Made by a program: the position numbers and the translations under genes
Notes under the pieces: generated by a model
Databases searched by the model: none
Told to the model about the DNA's origin: nothing
What the model saw: only the letters and a program-made list of their open reading frames with translations
Assembly (NCBI GenBank): GCA_963700775.1
Contig: CAVOYU010000001.1
Location: forward strand, 186,001-250,000
Direction of reading: 5' to 3'
DNA: 64,000 bases
From: Thermohalobaculum sp963700775
GTDB taxonomy: Bacteria > Pseudomonadota > Alphaproteobacteria > Rhodobacterales > Rhodobacteraceae
In this document: one piece after another, positions 33,952 through 42,390 of the stretch
Layout: every line of letters starts with the position of its first letter
Position numbering within the stretch: position 1 is the stretch's first letter

Positions 33952-34602
33952 ATGTCCGACGCGCTCAGCGACCGTCTCGCTAAATGCTACACCGGCGTCG
34001 TCCACGACGTGATGCGGGCGATGGGGCTGAAGCACTTCACCCTGCCGCCCCGGCTGCGCCCGCTGATGCCCGAACGCGCGATGGCCGGCCCCGCCTTCAC
34101 CATCCTCGGCAAGGTCGACCCGACCGCCGACCCGCATGAGACTTTGCTCGCCTGGACCGGGCTGTTGTCGCAATGCCCGTCCGGCCATGTCTGGGTCAAC
34201 CAGACCAATGACAGCACCGTCGCCCATATGGGCGAGCTGTCGGCCGAGACCCTGCGCGACAAGGGCGTACGCGGCGCCGTGGTCGACGGTATGATCCGCG
34301 ACGCGGACTTCCTGCTCGAGCTCGGATTCCAGACCTGGGGTTCCGGCTTCACGCCCCGCGACATCGTCGGCTGGTGGCTGCCCGCCGCGACCATGGTGCC
34401 GGTCCGCATCGGCGAGGTCGACATCGTGCCCGGCGACTACATGGTCGGCGACCGCGACGGTCTGATCCGGGTGCCACAGGGGATCGTCGGGGAGGTGGTG
34501 GCGAAGGCCGAGACCGCTATCGGCACCGAAAGCGCCATCCGCCGGGCGATCCGGGGCGGGATGGACCCGCAGCAGGCCTACCTCGAATACGGCAAGTTCT
34601 GA
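33952..34602 (+). CDS. RraA family protein (aldolase/oxaloacetate decarboxylase-like)
   Basis: 216 residues of the RraA/HMG-CHA aldolase family: YTGVVHDVMRAMGLKH at the N-terminus, MAGPAFTIL, a central KGVRGAVVDGMIRDADFLLELGFQTWGSG holding the Arg-Asp metal/substrate site, and DIVPGDYMVGDRDGLIRVP. Members with these residues cleave 4-hydroxy-4-methyl-2-oxoglutarate-type acids or decarboxylate oxaloacetate, rather than inhibit RNase E. It is 21 bases after the UxaA-type gene, so probably the next step of the same catabolic pathway. Confidence 0.9.
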   Translation: MSDALSDRLAKCYTGVVHDVMRAMGLKHFTLPPRLRPLMPERAMAGPAFTILGKVDPTADPHETLLAWTGLLSQCPSGHVWVNQTNDSTVAHMGELSAETLRDKGVRGAVVDGMIRDADFLLELGFQTWGSGFTPRDIVGWWLPAATMVPVRIGEVDIVPGDYMVGDRDGLIRVPQGIVGEVVAKAETAIGTESAIRRAIRGGMDPQQAYLEYGKF

Positions 34603-34611
34603 AAATTGACA

Positions 34612-34637
34612 GGCGGCGGGGCGCTGGCCCCGCCGCC
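34612..34637. terminator. GC-rich hairpin between convergent genes
   Basis: A perfect 10-base stem (GGCGGCGGGG with its complement) with loop CGCTGG lies ten bases after the RraA stop and upstream of the 3' end of the coiled-coil gene. It has no T tract on either side. It could serve as a bidirectional transcription stop for the two convergent genes. Confidence 0.5.
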
Positions 34638-34660
34638 ACGACGCTGACGCCTCGTCGGGG

Positions 34661-35002
34661 TCAGGGGCTCGGACGCCGGAACAAGTTCTTGCGTTCGAGC
34701 GCCGACTCGACCTGCTTGGCGAAGGTGTGCGGCGCTGGCGTCTCGGCGGCACGGTCGCCAAGCGTCAGGTCGCTGTCATCTTCGTCCACGCCATTCTTGG
34801 CGGCCGCTGCCGAGCCGCTGGCGGCGGGGCCAGAGTTTCCCGCTTCCTCGGTCCTGCGAACGTCCCCGTTCGGCGTCGTCGTCCCCCCCAGGGTTCCATC
34901 CTTCATCAGTTTCTCGGCCATCCGGATAAAGTCCCGGAGCCGGCCGGTTTCCGCCTCGAGAGCGGTGACGCGATCCCTCGCGATCTTCACGACATCGGCC
35001 AT
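34661..35002 (-). CDS. Small coiled-coil protein, family unknown (paralogue of 47559-47825)
   Basis: 113 residues. The first 36 form an amphipathic helix (VVKIARDRVTALEAETGRL, then RDFIRMAEKLMKDG). The remainder is Ala/Glu/Asp-rich and probably disordered, ending in a basic ERKNLFRRPSP. The start ATG at 35002 has a strong GAAGGGGGAT upstream; 51 extra codons before it look like leader DNA. The N-terminus matches that of the protein at 47559: both have M-x-D-V, AE-x-GRL, F-x-R-x-AE-x-L. I do not recognise a function. Small size and charge suggest a structural or adaptor role, perhaps oligomeric. Confidence 0.75.
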   Translation of the reverse strand: MADVVKIARDRVTALEAETGRLRDFIRMAEKLMKDGTLGGTTTPNGDVRRTEEAGNSGPAASGSAAAAKNGVDEDDSDLTLGDRAAETPAPHTFAKQVESALERKNLFRRPSP

Positions 35003-35390
35003 TTCGACATCCCCCTTCAGCTTCCCGCAATACAACCGCAACGCGAAAAGGACTGGGCTGCTTGCAACCGCCACGTTAGCGCATCGGCTTCTTTTCGCCA
35101 AACTGAATCTGACTTTTGTATGATTTAAAACATGGTGATAGACAATTTTATTCAAATTTTACTTCATGATAGAGCGATGCGGCAGTTGGCTCCGGAGAGC
35201 GTCAGATAGCACTCCCAAAGCATTGAATCGCACGAGTTATCGCGAGGAATCGCCTTCAGTTCCGCATGGCCGATTCGGCAACGGCATCGGGCTGGAGGGG
35301 AAGCTCGAACAGGACGGGCGAGGTTTTTTGTCTCCGATCAGTGGGATGCCCGGGGAAACGCAGCCCGGCGCCCCTGAGCCACCCAGCCGC
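35003..35390. other. Intergenic region with an AT-rich promoter segment
   Basis: About 390 bases lie upstream of the coiled-coil gene and downstream of gamma-glutamyltransferase. Bases 35100-35170 are strongly AT-rich and hold the promoter candidate listed separately. The rest, 35171-35390, shows no supported gene, hairpin or repeat. Confidence 0.5.
35117..35145 (-). promoter_or_regulatory. Candidate promoter of the coiled-coil gene
   Basis: On the minus strand TTGTCT (35145-35140) and CATACA (35122-35117) are 17 bases apart inside an AT-rich patch, about 115 bases upstream of the start at 35002. The -10 element is weak, so the call rests on spacing and base composition. Confidence 0.4.
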
Positions 35391-37001
35391 CTAGACCGAG
35401 ATCGCCATGCCGTCGCGCCCCGGGTCGGCGCCACCGTCCCAGCCACTGGCCGTGCGGCGAAGCGCGTGCACCCCGGCGAAGCCATAGCTGAGCGGCGAGC
35501 GCCGCACCCGGTAGCCCCGATCCTCCAGCGCCCGCTGGGTGCGCCGCAGGACCCGGTTGGTGACATCGATGGTATCCGAGGTGGTGCAGAACCGCGGCGC
35601 CGACACCGCGTCCTGGGCGCTCATGCCGAAGTCGACCGCGTTCAGGATCCCCTGCAGCACCCCCATGGTGATGTAGGTGCCTCCCGGAGCGCCGGTGACG
35701 AACCAGGGACCCTGCGAATCGAACAGGATCGTCGGACACATGGCCGTGAACCGCGCCTTGCCCGGCGCCACCGAGCCCGCGCGGCCCGGACGTGGGTCGA
35801 ACACCCCCATGCAGCCATTGTACATGAAGCCCAGCCCTTCGGTGACCACACCCGAGGGCATGCCGATCGAATGGGTGATCGAGACGCAATTGTCCCGCCC
35901 GTCGACCACGCAAACATGGGTGGTGTCCTTCGACTCCTCGCCGCCGGCGTTCAGGCGCGGCACATGGGTCTTCTCGCCGCTGCGGATTCGCTCCGCCATC
36001 TGCGCCGCATAGTCCTTCGAGGTCAGCTCCGCCAACGGCACCTCGACGAAGCGCGGGTCGCCGACCTTCCGGTCCTTGTCGACGGTCGCGATCTTCATCG
36101 CCTCGGAGACGGTCGCGATGTAGTCGGGCGAGTTGTGCCCCATGGCCGCCAGGTCGAAGTTCTCCAGGATGTTCAGCATCTCGATGATCATCACCCCGCC
36201 TCCCGGCGGCTGGTTGGTCGAGACCCTGTGGCCGCGATAGGTTCCCCACAGAGGCTCGGCGTCGAGCGGCGCCACACCCGCCAGATCGGCCGCCGCGAGC
36301 AGCCCGCCGTTCCGCGCCATGTCCTCTGCGATCTCGCGGGCGATTGCGCCGGTGTAGAAGTCGTCCGCACCGTGCTCGGCGATCCGGCGGTAGGTGCGCC
36401 CCATGTCCGGGTTCCGCAGTAAGTCGCCGACCCGCCGCGGCGCGCCATCGGCCCCGGCATAGATCTTCCGCGTCGCCGGGAAGCGGGTCACGAACTCGGC
36501 ATGCGGAACCCTGCCGCCCGCCGGCACGTCGCTCCAGAACGCGCTGACATGGGGGCGGACCTGGAACCCCTCCTCGCAATAGGCGATGGCGGGACCGATC
36601 AGCTCGGCGAGACTGCGGGTGCCGAACCGCCCAAGCGCCGCATCGAGCGCCCTGAGGGTGTTCGGCGTCATGATGGACTGGTAGCCGATCTCGTTGACCG
36701 CGCCCTCCAGCAGGAAGCCGAACCCGTCCTCGGCCTCGCCGAGCACGATGTCGGCCCACATGCCCGGGCGCGATGCCAACGGTGCGCGGCCATGGAAATC
36801 CAGAAACCCGTGCACCCCCTGACCCGGGAGATAGACCTGCATCGAGCCGAAACCCGCCACCCCGCACATGATCGGATCGACCGCCGTCTGCACCAGCGCA
36901 CAGGCCACCGCCGCATCGACTGCGTTGCCGCCCGCCCGCAAAACATCTGCGCCAGCCTCGACCGCCTCGGGCTGTGGTGCGGTAATGATGCCTCCGCGCA
37001 T
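35391..37001 (-). CDS. Gamma-glutamyltransferase family protein
   Basis: 536 residues of the Ntn-hydrolase GGT family: an N-terminal AVEAGADVLRAGGNAVDAAVA, DPIMCGVAGFGSMQVYLPG, TNQPPGGGVMIIEMLN, the self-cleavage site ESKDTTHVCVVD with nucleophile Thr360, and C-terminal NGCMGVFDPRPG, CPTILF and GAPGGTYI. There is no signal peptide, so it is probably cytoplasmic, as in the bacterial subgroup of amidohydrolase-like GGTs (cephalosporin-acylase type) rather than periplasmic glutathione GGT. The exact substrate is uncertain. Confidence 0.92.
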   Translation of the reverse strand: MRGGIITAPQPEAVEAGADVLRAGGNAVDAAVACALVQTAVDPIMCGVAGFGSMQVYLPGQGVHGFLDFHGRAPLASRPGMWADIVLGEAEDGFGFLLEGAVNEIGYQSIMTPNTLRALDAALGRFGTRSLAELIGPAIAYCEEGFQVRPHVSAFWSDVPAGGRVPHAEFVTRFPATRKIYAGADGAPRRVGDLLRNPDMGRTYRRIAEHGADDFYTGAIAREIAEDMARNGGLLAAADLAGVAPLDAEPLWGTYRGHRVSTNQPPGGGVMIIEMLNILENFDLAAMGHNSPDYIATVSEAMKIATVDKDRKVGDPRFVEVPLAELTSKDYAAQMAERIRSGEKTHVPRLNAGGEESKDTTHVCVVDGRDNCVSITHSIGMPSGVVTEGLGFMYNGCMGVFDPRPGRAGSVAPGKARFTAMCPTILFDSQGPWFVTGAPGGTYITMGVLQGILNAVDFGMSAQDAVSAPRFCTTSDTIDVTNRVLRRTQRALEDRGYRVRRSPLSYGFAGVHALRRTASGWDGGADPGRDGMAISV

Positions 37002-37246
37002 GTCCTCTCCCTCGCTGCCATGTCGCGGCCAATGGCCGGTGGCCGGGAGCCGCAGCCCGGCACTCGGAGGCCGCTGGCGGGTCCCGCATCTGCCGGTTCC
37101 GGAACAGCATGCCCCATGGTTGCGGCCGTGGGAAGCAGTCGCGCGGCGAGGAAGGCGCCGCTTCCCGTCAAGGACGCGGGCGCCTGTTGTTTCAGCCGCC
37201 CCGGGCGGCCAGCGTGGTTGCCGGAGTTGTGCCTCTGGCCGCCGTG

Positions 37247-37849
37247 TCAGCTGGTGCCGCAGGCGCCGCCGTCGCCACCGTCGCCGCCATCGCTGCCGTC
37301 GCCACCGTCGCCGCCGTCGCCGCCGTCGCCACCGTCGCCGCCGTCGCTGCCGTCGCCACCGTCGCCGCCGTCGCCGCCGTCGCCGCCATCGCCGCCGTCG
37401 CCGCCGTCGCCGCCGTCGCTACCGCCGCCGCCATTGCTGCCGCCGCCGCCATTGCCGCCGCCGCCGCCATTGCCGCCGCCGCCGCTATCGCTGGGTTCTC
37501 CGCCCTCATTTCCCCTCTTGTCACCGAGCCCAGCCTCGGGTCCCGCGGAAACGGTCCCGGCCGGGCGGTCGAGCAGGCAAGCGATGTCCCAGAACTGACA
37601 CTCGTCAGAATTCTGCGATGCCAGGACGGCAGTTGCTGCCGTTCCGCCGAAGGCAGTGAGGTTGAAGTCGTCGGGCGCGGCTACGGCCGGAAGTGGCCCG
37701 GCCAGAAGTCCCGCTGCCCCCGCCATCAGCACCGCACCGAGGCGCAGGCGCTTCACCAGTCGCGGCCGGCCGGGAAGTTCCCGGCGCCCTTCGCTTGCCC
37801 CGGCCCGAATCTTTAACGGGCCGTACATACGCTTGTCTGTACCGTTCAT
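37247..37849 (-). CDS. Secreted protein with long Gly-Gly-Asp repeat
   Basis: About 200 residues from an uncertain start (ATG 37849 chosen; ATG 37828 or GTG 37756 also possible). A signal peptide is clear: VKRLRLGAVLMAGAAGLLAG then PLPAVAA before APDDFNL. About 60 residues of ordinary sequence with two cysteines (DECQFWDIACLLD) follow. Then come GGGGN repeats changing into about twenty GGD units, ending in GACGTS. Third codon positions vary between repeats while GGD is kept, so the protein sequence seems selected. Dense Asp suggests calcium binding, without the exact GGxGxDxUx RTX motif. No known family is recognised. Confidence 0.7.
   Translation of the reverse strand: MNGTDKRMYGPLKIRAGASEGRRELPGRPRLVKRLRLGAVLMAGAAGLLAGPLPAVAAPDDFNLTAFGGTAATAVLASQNSDECQFWDIACLLDRPAGTVSAGPEAGLGDKRGNEGGEPSDSGGGGNGGGGGNGGGGSNGGGGSDGGDGGDGGDGGDGGDGGDGGDGSDGGDGGDGGDGGDGGDGSDGGDGGDGGACGTS
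37255..37490. repeat. 9-base tandem repeat coding for GGD/GGN units
   Basis: Imperfect tandem units of the type GCCGCCGTC (plus strand) run for about 235 bases, varying mostly at third codon positions of the minus-strand reading frame. Such an array can change length by slippage in steps of three residues without breaking the frame. Part of it has unit GCCGCCATT, encoding GGN. Confidence 0.85.
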
Positions 37850-38201
37850 TTCACACACCATTATCTCGCAACTTCGTGGTGACCTCATGGATAACTACTC
37901 AACCTTTGCGTTAGAGCGTGGCGAAATCTTGGCGATTTTCTTAAATTTCGGACATTTATAGTTTTGAATTAATACCGTTCTTCTGGATAATCGTACCTGA
38001 ATCGCCCGTGCCGCCCCGACCCGTGCCTGCTTGCAACGAATCTCGCACGGTCGGTTGGGCCTACCTCCCGCGGCGGGGTGTGACAGGTGGTTGGAACCGG
38101 CGAGGTTCCGGCCCGGGCGGAACGGCGGCGCCAGGCCCTGGCGGCCCGTCAGGCTCCCGGGCGCGGGGCGTCGCCGATCACGAGTGGGGAGTACAGCTGG
38201 C
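37850..38201. promoter_or_regulatory. Divergent AT-rich promoter region
   Basis: About 350 bases lie between the divergent GGD-repeat protein and the cysteine peptidase. Bases 37895-37990 are rich in A and T (for example TTAAATTTCGGACATTTATAG), against a GC-rich background on both sides, marking a likely shared control region. No gene is seen. Confidence 0.45.
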
Positions 38202-38846
38202 ATGCGGGGAGCGCAGGTCATCGCAGGACTGGTCGTCATTCTGGCCGCGGGCGGGTTTTCAACGGGCGCCCGGGCGCAGACGGCGAGCGTCCTTCCGGCC
38301 GCGCATGCGCCATCCGCAACCGGCACGCCGATCAAGGCGCCGCCGGGCTTCCGGGACTCCTGTGCCCGGCTCGGCTGGCTCTGCGCATCCGACGACCCCG
38401 CCGCGCAGGCGCCCGATGCCCGGCCGATCGACGCCGACCGGCTGCTCGAGCTGGCCGAAACAGTGAACCGCCGCGTCAATCGCGCCGTGACCCAGCTCAG
38501 CGATCCCGAGAATTACGGTGTCGCCGAATACTGGACCCTGCCGGACAACGGTCAGGGCGACTGCGAGGACTTCGTGCTCCAGAAGTACAAGGACCTGCTC
38601 GATGCCGGCGTGCCGGCCCGCAATCTGTCCGTCGCCATCGTCCTCGACCGCCGCGGCGACAACCATGCGGTCCTGGTCCTGCGCCACCCGAGCGGAGACC
38701 TCGTGCTCGACAGCCTGACCTCGCACGTCGTGCCGTGGCACCGATCGGGCTACAGGTTCCTGGCGATGCAGGCGGCCGAGGACAAGAGCCGCTGGGAGAT
38801 CGTCGCCGCGACGCGGAGCGACAGCGCCCATCTGGCGATGCGCTGA
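38202..38846 (+). CDS. Transglutaminase-like cysteine peptidase (BTLCP, LapG-like)
   Basis: 214 residues with a signal peptide (VIAGLVVILAAGGFSTGARA before QTA), so a periplasmic protein. The catalytic triad of the bacterial transglutaminase-like cysteine proteinases is present: Cys121 in GQGDCEDFVLQKY, His155 in GDNHAVLVL and Asp170 in LVLDSLT. LapG, the best-studied member, cleaves a surface adhesin when c-di-GMP is low. No LapD or large adhesin gene is in the window. The divergent neighbour is a secreted GGD-repeat protein, a possible but unproven substrate. Confidence 0.9.
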   Translation: MRGAQVIAGLVVILAAGGFSTGARAQTASVLPAAHAPSATGTPIKAPPGFRDSCARLGWLCASDDPAAQAPDARPIDADRLLELAETVNRRVNRAVTQLSDPENYGVAEYWTLPDNGQGDCEDFVLQKYKDLLDAGVPARNLSVAIVLDRRGDNHAVLVLRHPSGDLVLDSLTSHVVPWHRSGYRFLAMQAAEDKSRWEIVAATRSDSAHLAMR

Positions 38847-39319
38847 CCTCCTGGCAGAGCCGCGAGGCGCGGGTGCCAAATGGCCGGGGCCCGAGCCGTC
38901 CGATCGCTGCGGTGGCCGATTCGGGAATTGCACCTGATTAGTTTTTTATCGGCATTGAATACTCACGTAACTCGCGAATCCCGGCGGGATCGCGAAGACG
39001 TGAGAACTATAATTGTTCATGATTTCAATATCCGCCAGCGGGCGCCCATTGTGTTTTCCGCCCGATCCCTCAGATTCGCGAAGCCGCCCGATCCTGTCCC
39101 TACAGCCGTGGCGGCAGTGCGTACGCGTTCGTGTGTGTTCGTAGCTGTTGCGTGAGGTGGCCGCTCCCGGGGGGCGGCCACTGGCGTTTGGACGCAGGGC
39201 CCTTCCTCTGCCGACGTCGGATCACCCCCGTCAACTCCACCGGCAACTCCCGCGACCTGCGGCATCCTCTGGCACCGGCGCTCTCCGGCATCGCCGCGCC
39301 CCGGCACCCTGCGGGAGGG
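38847..39319. other. Intergenic region between convergent genes
   Basis: About 470 bases lie between the convergent peptidase and fliG genes. An AT-rich stretch occurs at 38935-39040 and a strong hairpin at 39157-39181. No credible open frame or known RNA is seen. A promoter-like composition between two convergent genes is unexpected and could mark a small RNA. Confidence 0.4.
39157..39181. terminator. Hairpin between peptidase and fliG
   Basis: Stem GTGGCCGC with a perfect complement and a 9-base loop, lying between two converging genes about 140 bases after the fliG stop. There is no T tract, so it may act in either direction or be a structural part of an unrecognised RNA. Confidence 0.4.
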
Positions 39320-40402
39320 CTACTCCTCGTCGTCCTTGACCAGGGTGATCTCGCCCGATTGCTCCAGGCGCTGGATCGCCTTGATCACCTCGCTCTGGGC
39401 GATGTCGATCTCCTTCCGGCGCACGACCCCGGCTTCCTTGATCTCCTGCGCTATCGCCTCGGCCATTCTGGTCGACATGTTCGCAAGAATGAATTTCTTC
39501 GTCTCGGGCGCATTCTTCTCCGCTCCGGCCAGCGCCTTGATCAGTGTCTGGGGATCGACCGAACGGACGACCGCGCCGACATCCTGCCGGCGCAGCCGGG
39601 CTTCGATGTCGGGGAAGGTGAACATGTTCCGCTTGGTCTCGTCCGCGAACTCCGGATCGCATCCTTCCAGGAACTCGATGATGCTGTCGCGAAATTCGCC
39701 CGACGCATGGTTGATGATCGACCCGAGCCGCTCCGCGGGCTGCGTTGCCGTGGAACTGACCTTGCTGGTGAACAGGGTTCGGTTGATGCTCTCGGCAATG
39801 GCATCGACCGAACTCGCCGGCAGGCGGACGATCTTGCGGATCGCCATCACGACCTGTTGCGCCTTCTCGAAGTCGAGCAGGCTGACGATCCTCCCCGCGT
39901 GCTCCGGCGAGAGCCGCGACAGGATCAGCGCCGCCGACTGGGGATGCTCCCGGGCCAGGAACTCGGCCATCACCTGCGCATCGACGACCGAGAGCCGCAT
40001 CCAGACATTGCGGCCCGAGAACACGTCGAGTTCGTCCAGGATCCGCGACGCAACCGCCTTGTCGAGATGGCGGTCGATGATCGTGCGCGCTGCATTCAAT
40101 CCGCCTTGCACCGAATGCTCGGCCTGCTCGATCTCCGCAAGGAATTCTCTCACCACGGCGCGCACGACCTCGGGCTCGACCTGCCCGAGGCCGGCCATGG
40201 TGCGCACGAAGCGCTTCACCGAGCCTTCATCCAGTCCCTCGAAGACCGGGCCGGCCGCCTCGGTGCCGAGCAGGCCGAGCAGGATCGCCGCCTTCTGCGC
40301 CCGGCTGAACGCGGAGGCCGGTGTCATCGAATGCAGGGGCGCCGAAACCTGGGACACGGCGGCCCGCGACGCCGAAGCCTGGGCCGGAACCGGAATGGAC
40401 AT
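39320..40402 (-). CDS. fliG: Flagellar motor switch protein FliG
   Basis: FliG is the switch protein that contacts the stator and sets rotation direction. 360 residues from ATG 40402, which follows GAAGGGAGAAGC. The N-terminal domain contains RAQKAAILLGLLGTEAA; the middle domain has the EHPQ motif (AREHPQSAALILSRL); the C-terminal domain has FTFPDIEARLRRQDVGAVVRSVD, LIKALAGAEKNAPETKKFILANMS and the charged helix VVRRKEIDIAQSEVIKAIQRL. It is the last gene of a fliM-like/STAS/cheY/fliG run, away from any other flagellar genes in the window. Confidence 0.93.
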   Translation of the reverse strand: MSIPVPAQASASRAAVSQVSAPLHSMTPASAFSRAQKAAILLGLLGTEAAGPVFEGLDEGSVKRFVRTMAGLGQVEPEVVRAVVREFLAEIEQAEHSVQGGLNAARTIIDRHLDKAVASRILDELDVFSGRNVWMRLSVVDAQVMAEFLAREHPQSAALILSRLSPEHAGRIVSLLDFEKAQQVVMAIRKIVRLPASSVDAIAESINRTLFTSKVSSTATQPAERLGSIINHASGEFRDSIIEFLEGCDPEFADETKRNMFTFPDIEARLRRQDVGAVVRSVDPQTLIKALAGAEKNAPETKKFILANMSTRMAEAIAQEIKEAGVVRRKEIDIAQSEVIKAIQRLEQSGEITLVKDDEE

Positions 40403-40566
40403 CGCTTCTCCCTTCACGCGCCGATGCGGCCGCCGCGCCGCCGGATTGGAGCGGCGAGGCGATCGCCTCGCCGGCCAGGTCGACCGGCGCCCCGACGCGC
40501 GCGGGGGTGAGGGCACCCGGCACCGCACCAAGGGCACGACGGAACGGCCATCGCCGGCGATCCGGC

Positions 40567-40929
40567 CTAGGTCAATGCGCCGATTACCGACTCCAGTGCC
40601 GTCTTCATTGTCGCGACACTGAACGGCTTCGGGATCACGCCGTTGATATGGCTGCGGTCCAGCGTGGAGCAGTAGACCTCGCTGGTGGCGACGAAGACCG
40701 GAATCGCCTTCAGCACCGTGTGCGCGCGGGTCTTGGCGGTAAGGTCGAGCCCGCTCATTCCCGGCATGTTGAGATCGGTGATGACGATATCCGGGCGGTG
40801 TTCTCGAAGCGCATTCAGCGCCTCGGCCCCGTCACCGGCGACGTAGACCTGATGCCCCGCGCCGGTCAGGCAGTCGACCAGCATGTCCCGCAGGGTCCGC
40901 GAGTCGTCCACGGCAAGAACCCTTTTCAT
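40567..40929 (-). CDS. CheY-like single-domain response regulator
   Basis: 120 residues, one receiver domain. The acidic pocket Asp8-Asp9, phospho-acceptor Asp52 in DIVITDLNMPGMSG, Thr82 and Lys101 in KPF are all present. Its start overlaps the STAS gene stop (ATGA). Placement between fliM-like and fliG genes suggests that it binds the flagellar switch, as CheY does in chemotaxis. The kinase that feeds it is not in the window. Confidence 0.93.
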   Translation of the reverse strand: MKRVLAVDDSRTLRDMLVDCLTGAGHQVYVAGDGAEALNALREHRPDIVITDLNMPGMSGLDLTAKTRAHTVLKAIPVFVATSEVYCSTLDRSHINGVIPKPFSVATMKTALESVIGALT

Positions 40930-41225
40930 TCGGCGAACTCCATGTTCGTCAGTGCCTCGAACAAGCCGAGATCGGCGAAGGCGTCGGTGAAGGCCGCCGT
41001 CGGAGCGCGGATCACCAATGCGCCGCCGGAGGCCGTTGCGCTGCGGGCAACGCTGACCAGTGCGACGGCCGCCGTGCAGGACATGCGCAAGACCTGGCTG
41101 GCGTCGATGTCGAACCGGCAGCCCGGTTCAAGCCCGCGCCGCGCCTCGGCGATCTCCTGGGCGACTGAGACGCCACATCTTTCGGGCCGCGCGAGCGCGC
41201 CCGCCTCCTGCTTGTCACCGCTCAT
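40926..41225 (-). CDS. Small STAS-domain protein
   Basis: 99 residues. A central CRFDIDASQVLRMSCTAAVALVSVARSA and GGALVIRAPTAAFTDAFADLGLFEAL fit a STAS fold (anti-sigma antagonist type), with the loop serine of the LRMSC segment in the usual phosphorylation position. The ATG at 41225 lies inside the 3' end of fliM and its stop overlaps cheY. A STAS protein within a motor-switch operon is uncommon; it may act in a partner-switching step that tunes CheY or the switch. The function is inferred. Confidence 0.8.
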   Translation of the reverse strand: MSGDKQEAGALARPERCGVSVAQEIAEARRGLEPGCRFDIDASQVLRMSCTAAVALVSVARSATASGGALVIRAPTAAFTDAFADLGLFEALTNMEFAE

Positions 41226-42184
41226 GCGTGTGCTCTGTCGCAAGTGTCTCCATCAGTGGTCCGAGGAGGCTTGGATCCGGCGGCTCGACGATCTTGATCG
41301 CCTTGTTGTGCCGGAAAACGCCGAGACGGCCGCGGCCGATCGGATGGGACGAGCCGTCCGCGCGCAGTACCAGGGTCACATTGTCGACCGTCGCATCCGC
41401 CAGCGGCAGCAACTCGCCGACCTCGAAGCGGGTCAGCTCGGCGATCTGCATCCGGCTGAGATCGATCACCGCGCTGATCCGCAGGGGTGACTGCTGCACC
41501 ACCCTTCGCATGTGGGCGCTCCAGTTGTCCGAACTCTCCCTGCGCGCGGATGAAGCGCACCTTGCTCAGGGCCGCCTCGACCGGCTCGATCCAGGACAGC
41601 GGGATGGCGACGAACAGGTCGCCGTTGCGCGCGTCCTCTCCGATGTCGAGGCTGATGTGATAGGTGAGGTACTGCTGGTCCGGCAGCAGGTAGTGGAGAT
41701 TCATCGGCATGTGCTCGATCTGGCCGCGCCGCAGCTGCGCCAGCGCCGCCTCGCCGGCCATCTGCGAGATTTCTTCGCTCAGCAGGTTGATCATTGCATC
41801 GATCAGACGGCCACAGAGCGCGGCATCGATCGCCGTTGGCGCCCGTGCAGGGAAGCGTTGCGAGATGTTGGGCTCGCCGCCGGCCAGGATGTCAACAACG
41901 TGGTCGACAAGCTGGATGTCGAAGCCGACCAGCGCCGTGTCGCCCCGCTCGGAGGTCATCACCGTGAACAGGCCAGGCATCGGGAGAATATCGATCAGAG
42001 CGCCGATGCGCTCGACCCGCGACTGCTTGACGATCGCCTCGACCGGCAGGCCGAGCGCCGAGCCTCCGCCCTTGGCTGCGGCGCGTTCGAGCTTCGCCAC
42101 GAGCGTCGTGAGAATCGGGTAATTGTAGCCACGCGACTGGATCGCACCGAGCTTCTTCTTCAGAACCCGACCCACCGTCATCAC
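41215..42184 (-). pseudogene. fliM: FliM-like flagellar motor switch protein, single-base frameshift
   Basis: FliM links CheY to FliG/FliN in the flagellar C-ring. The N-terminal two thirds (GALIDILPMPGLFTVMTSE; LVDHVVDILAGGEP; LSEEISQMAGEAALAQL) lie in one frame. ESSDNWSAHMRRVVQQSPLR and the SpoA domain (IAELTRFEVGELLPLADATV; VFRHNKAIKIVEPP) lie in the next. Removing one G from the run at 41538-41540 (C on the plus strand) gives a 322-residue protein. It lacks the N-terminal LSQxEIDALL-type CheY-binding peptide of standard FliM, so it is a divergent paralogue or truncated form. The start is GTG 42184 or ATG 42181. Confidence 0.82.
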
Positions 42185-42390
42185 CTCGGCTCCCGCCCGC
42201 CACGTCGGCCAACCCCGCGACCGTTACGCGTGAAGTGATGACGGAAAGCGGTTAACATTCGGTTGGGCGCTCGGCGGTCGGGCGCATTCCGGCAACGGAT
42301 GGCGCGCGGCGCGGCGGTTCCCGGCCCTTGCCCCCCTCCCCCTGCCCCGCTAAACCTCCCGCCGAACCGACATCCCGCCGCGAGGATTCC

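Noticed and set aside
37255..37490. Possible CRISPR array
   Set aside because: The units are 9 bases, contiguous and coding, without spacers. No CRISPR array or cas gene was seen in the window.
37109..37816. Plus-strand frames with Ala-Val or Pro-Ser repeats (collagen-like look) over the tandem repeat
   Set aside because: The minus-strand frame has a signal peptide and keeps GGD despite third-position changes; the plus-strand frames do not explain that pattern.
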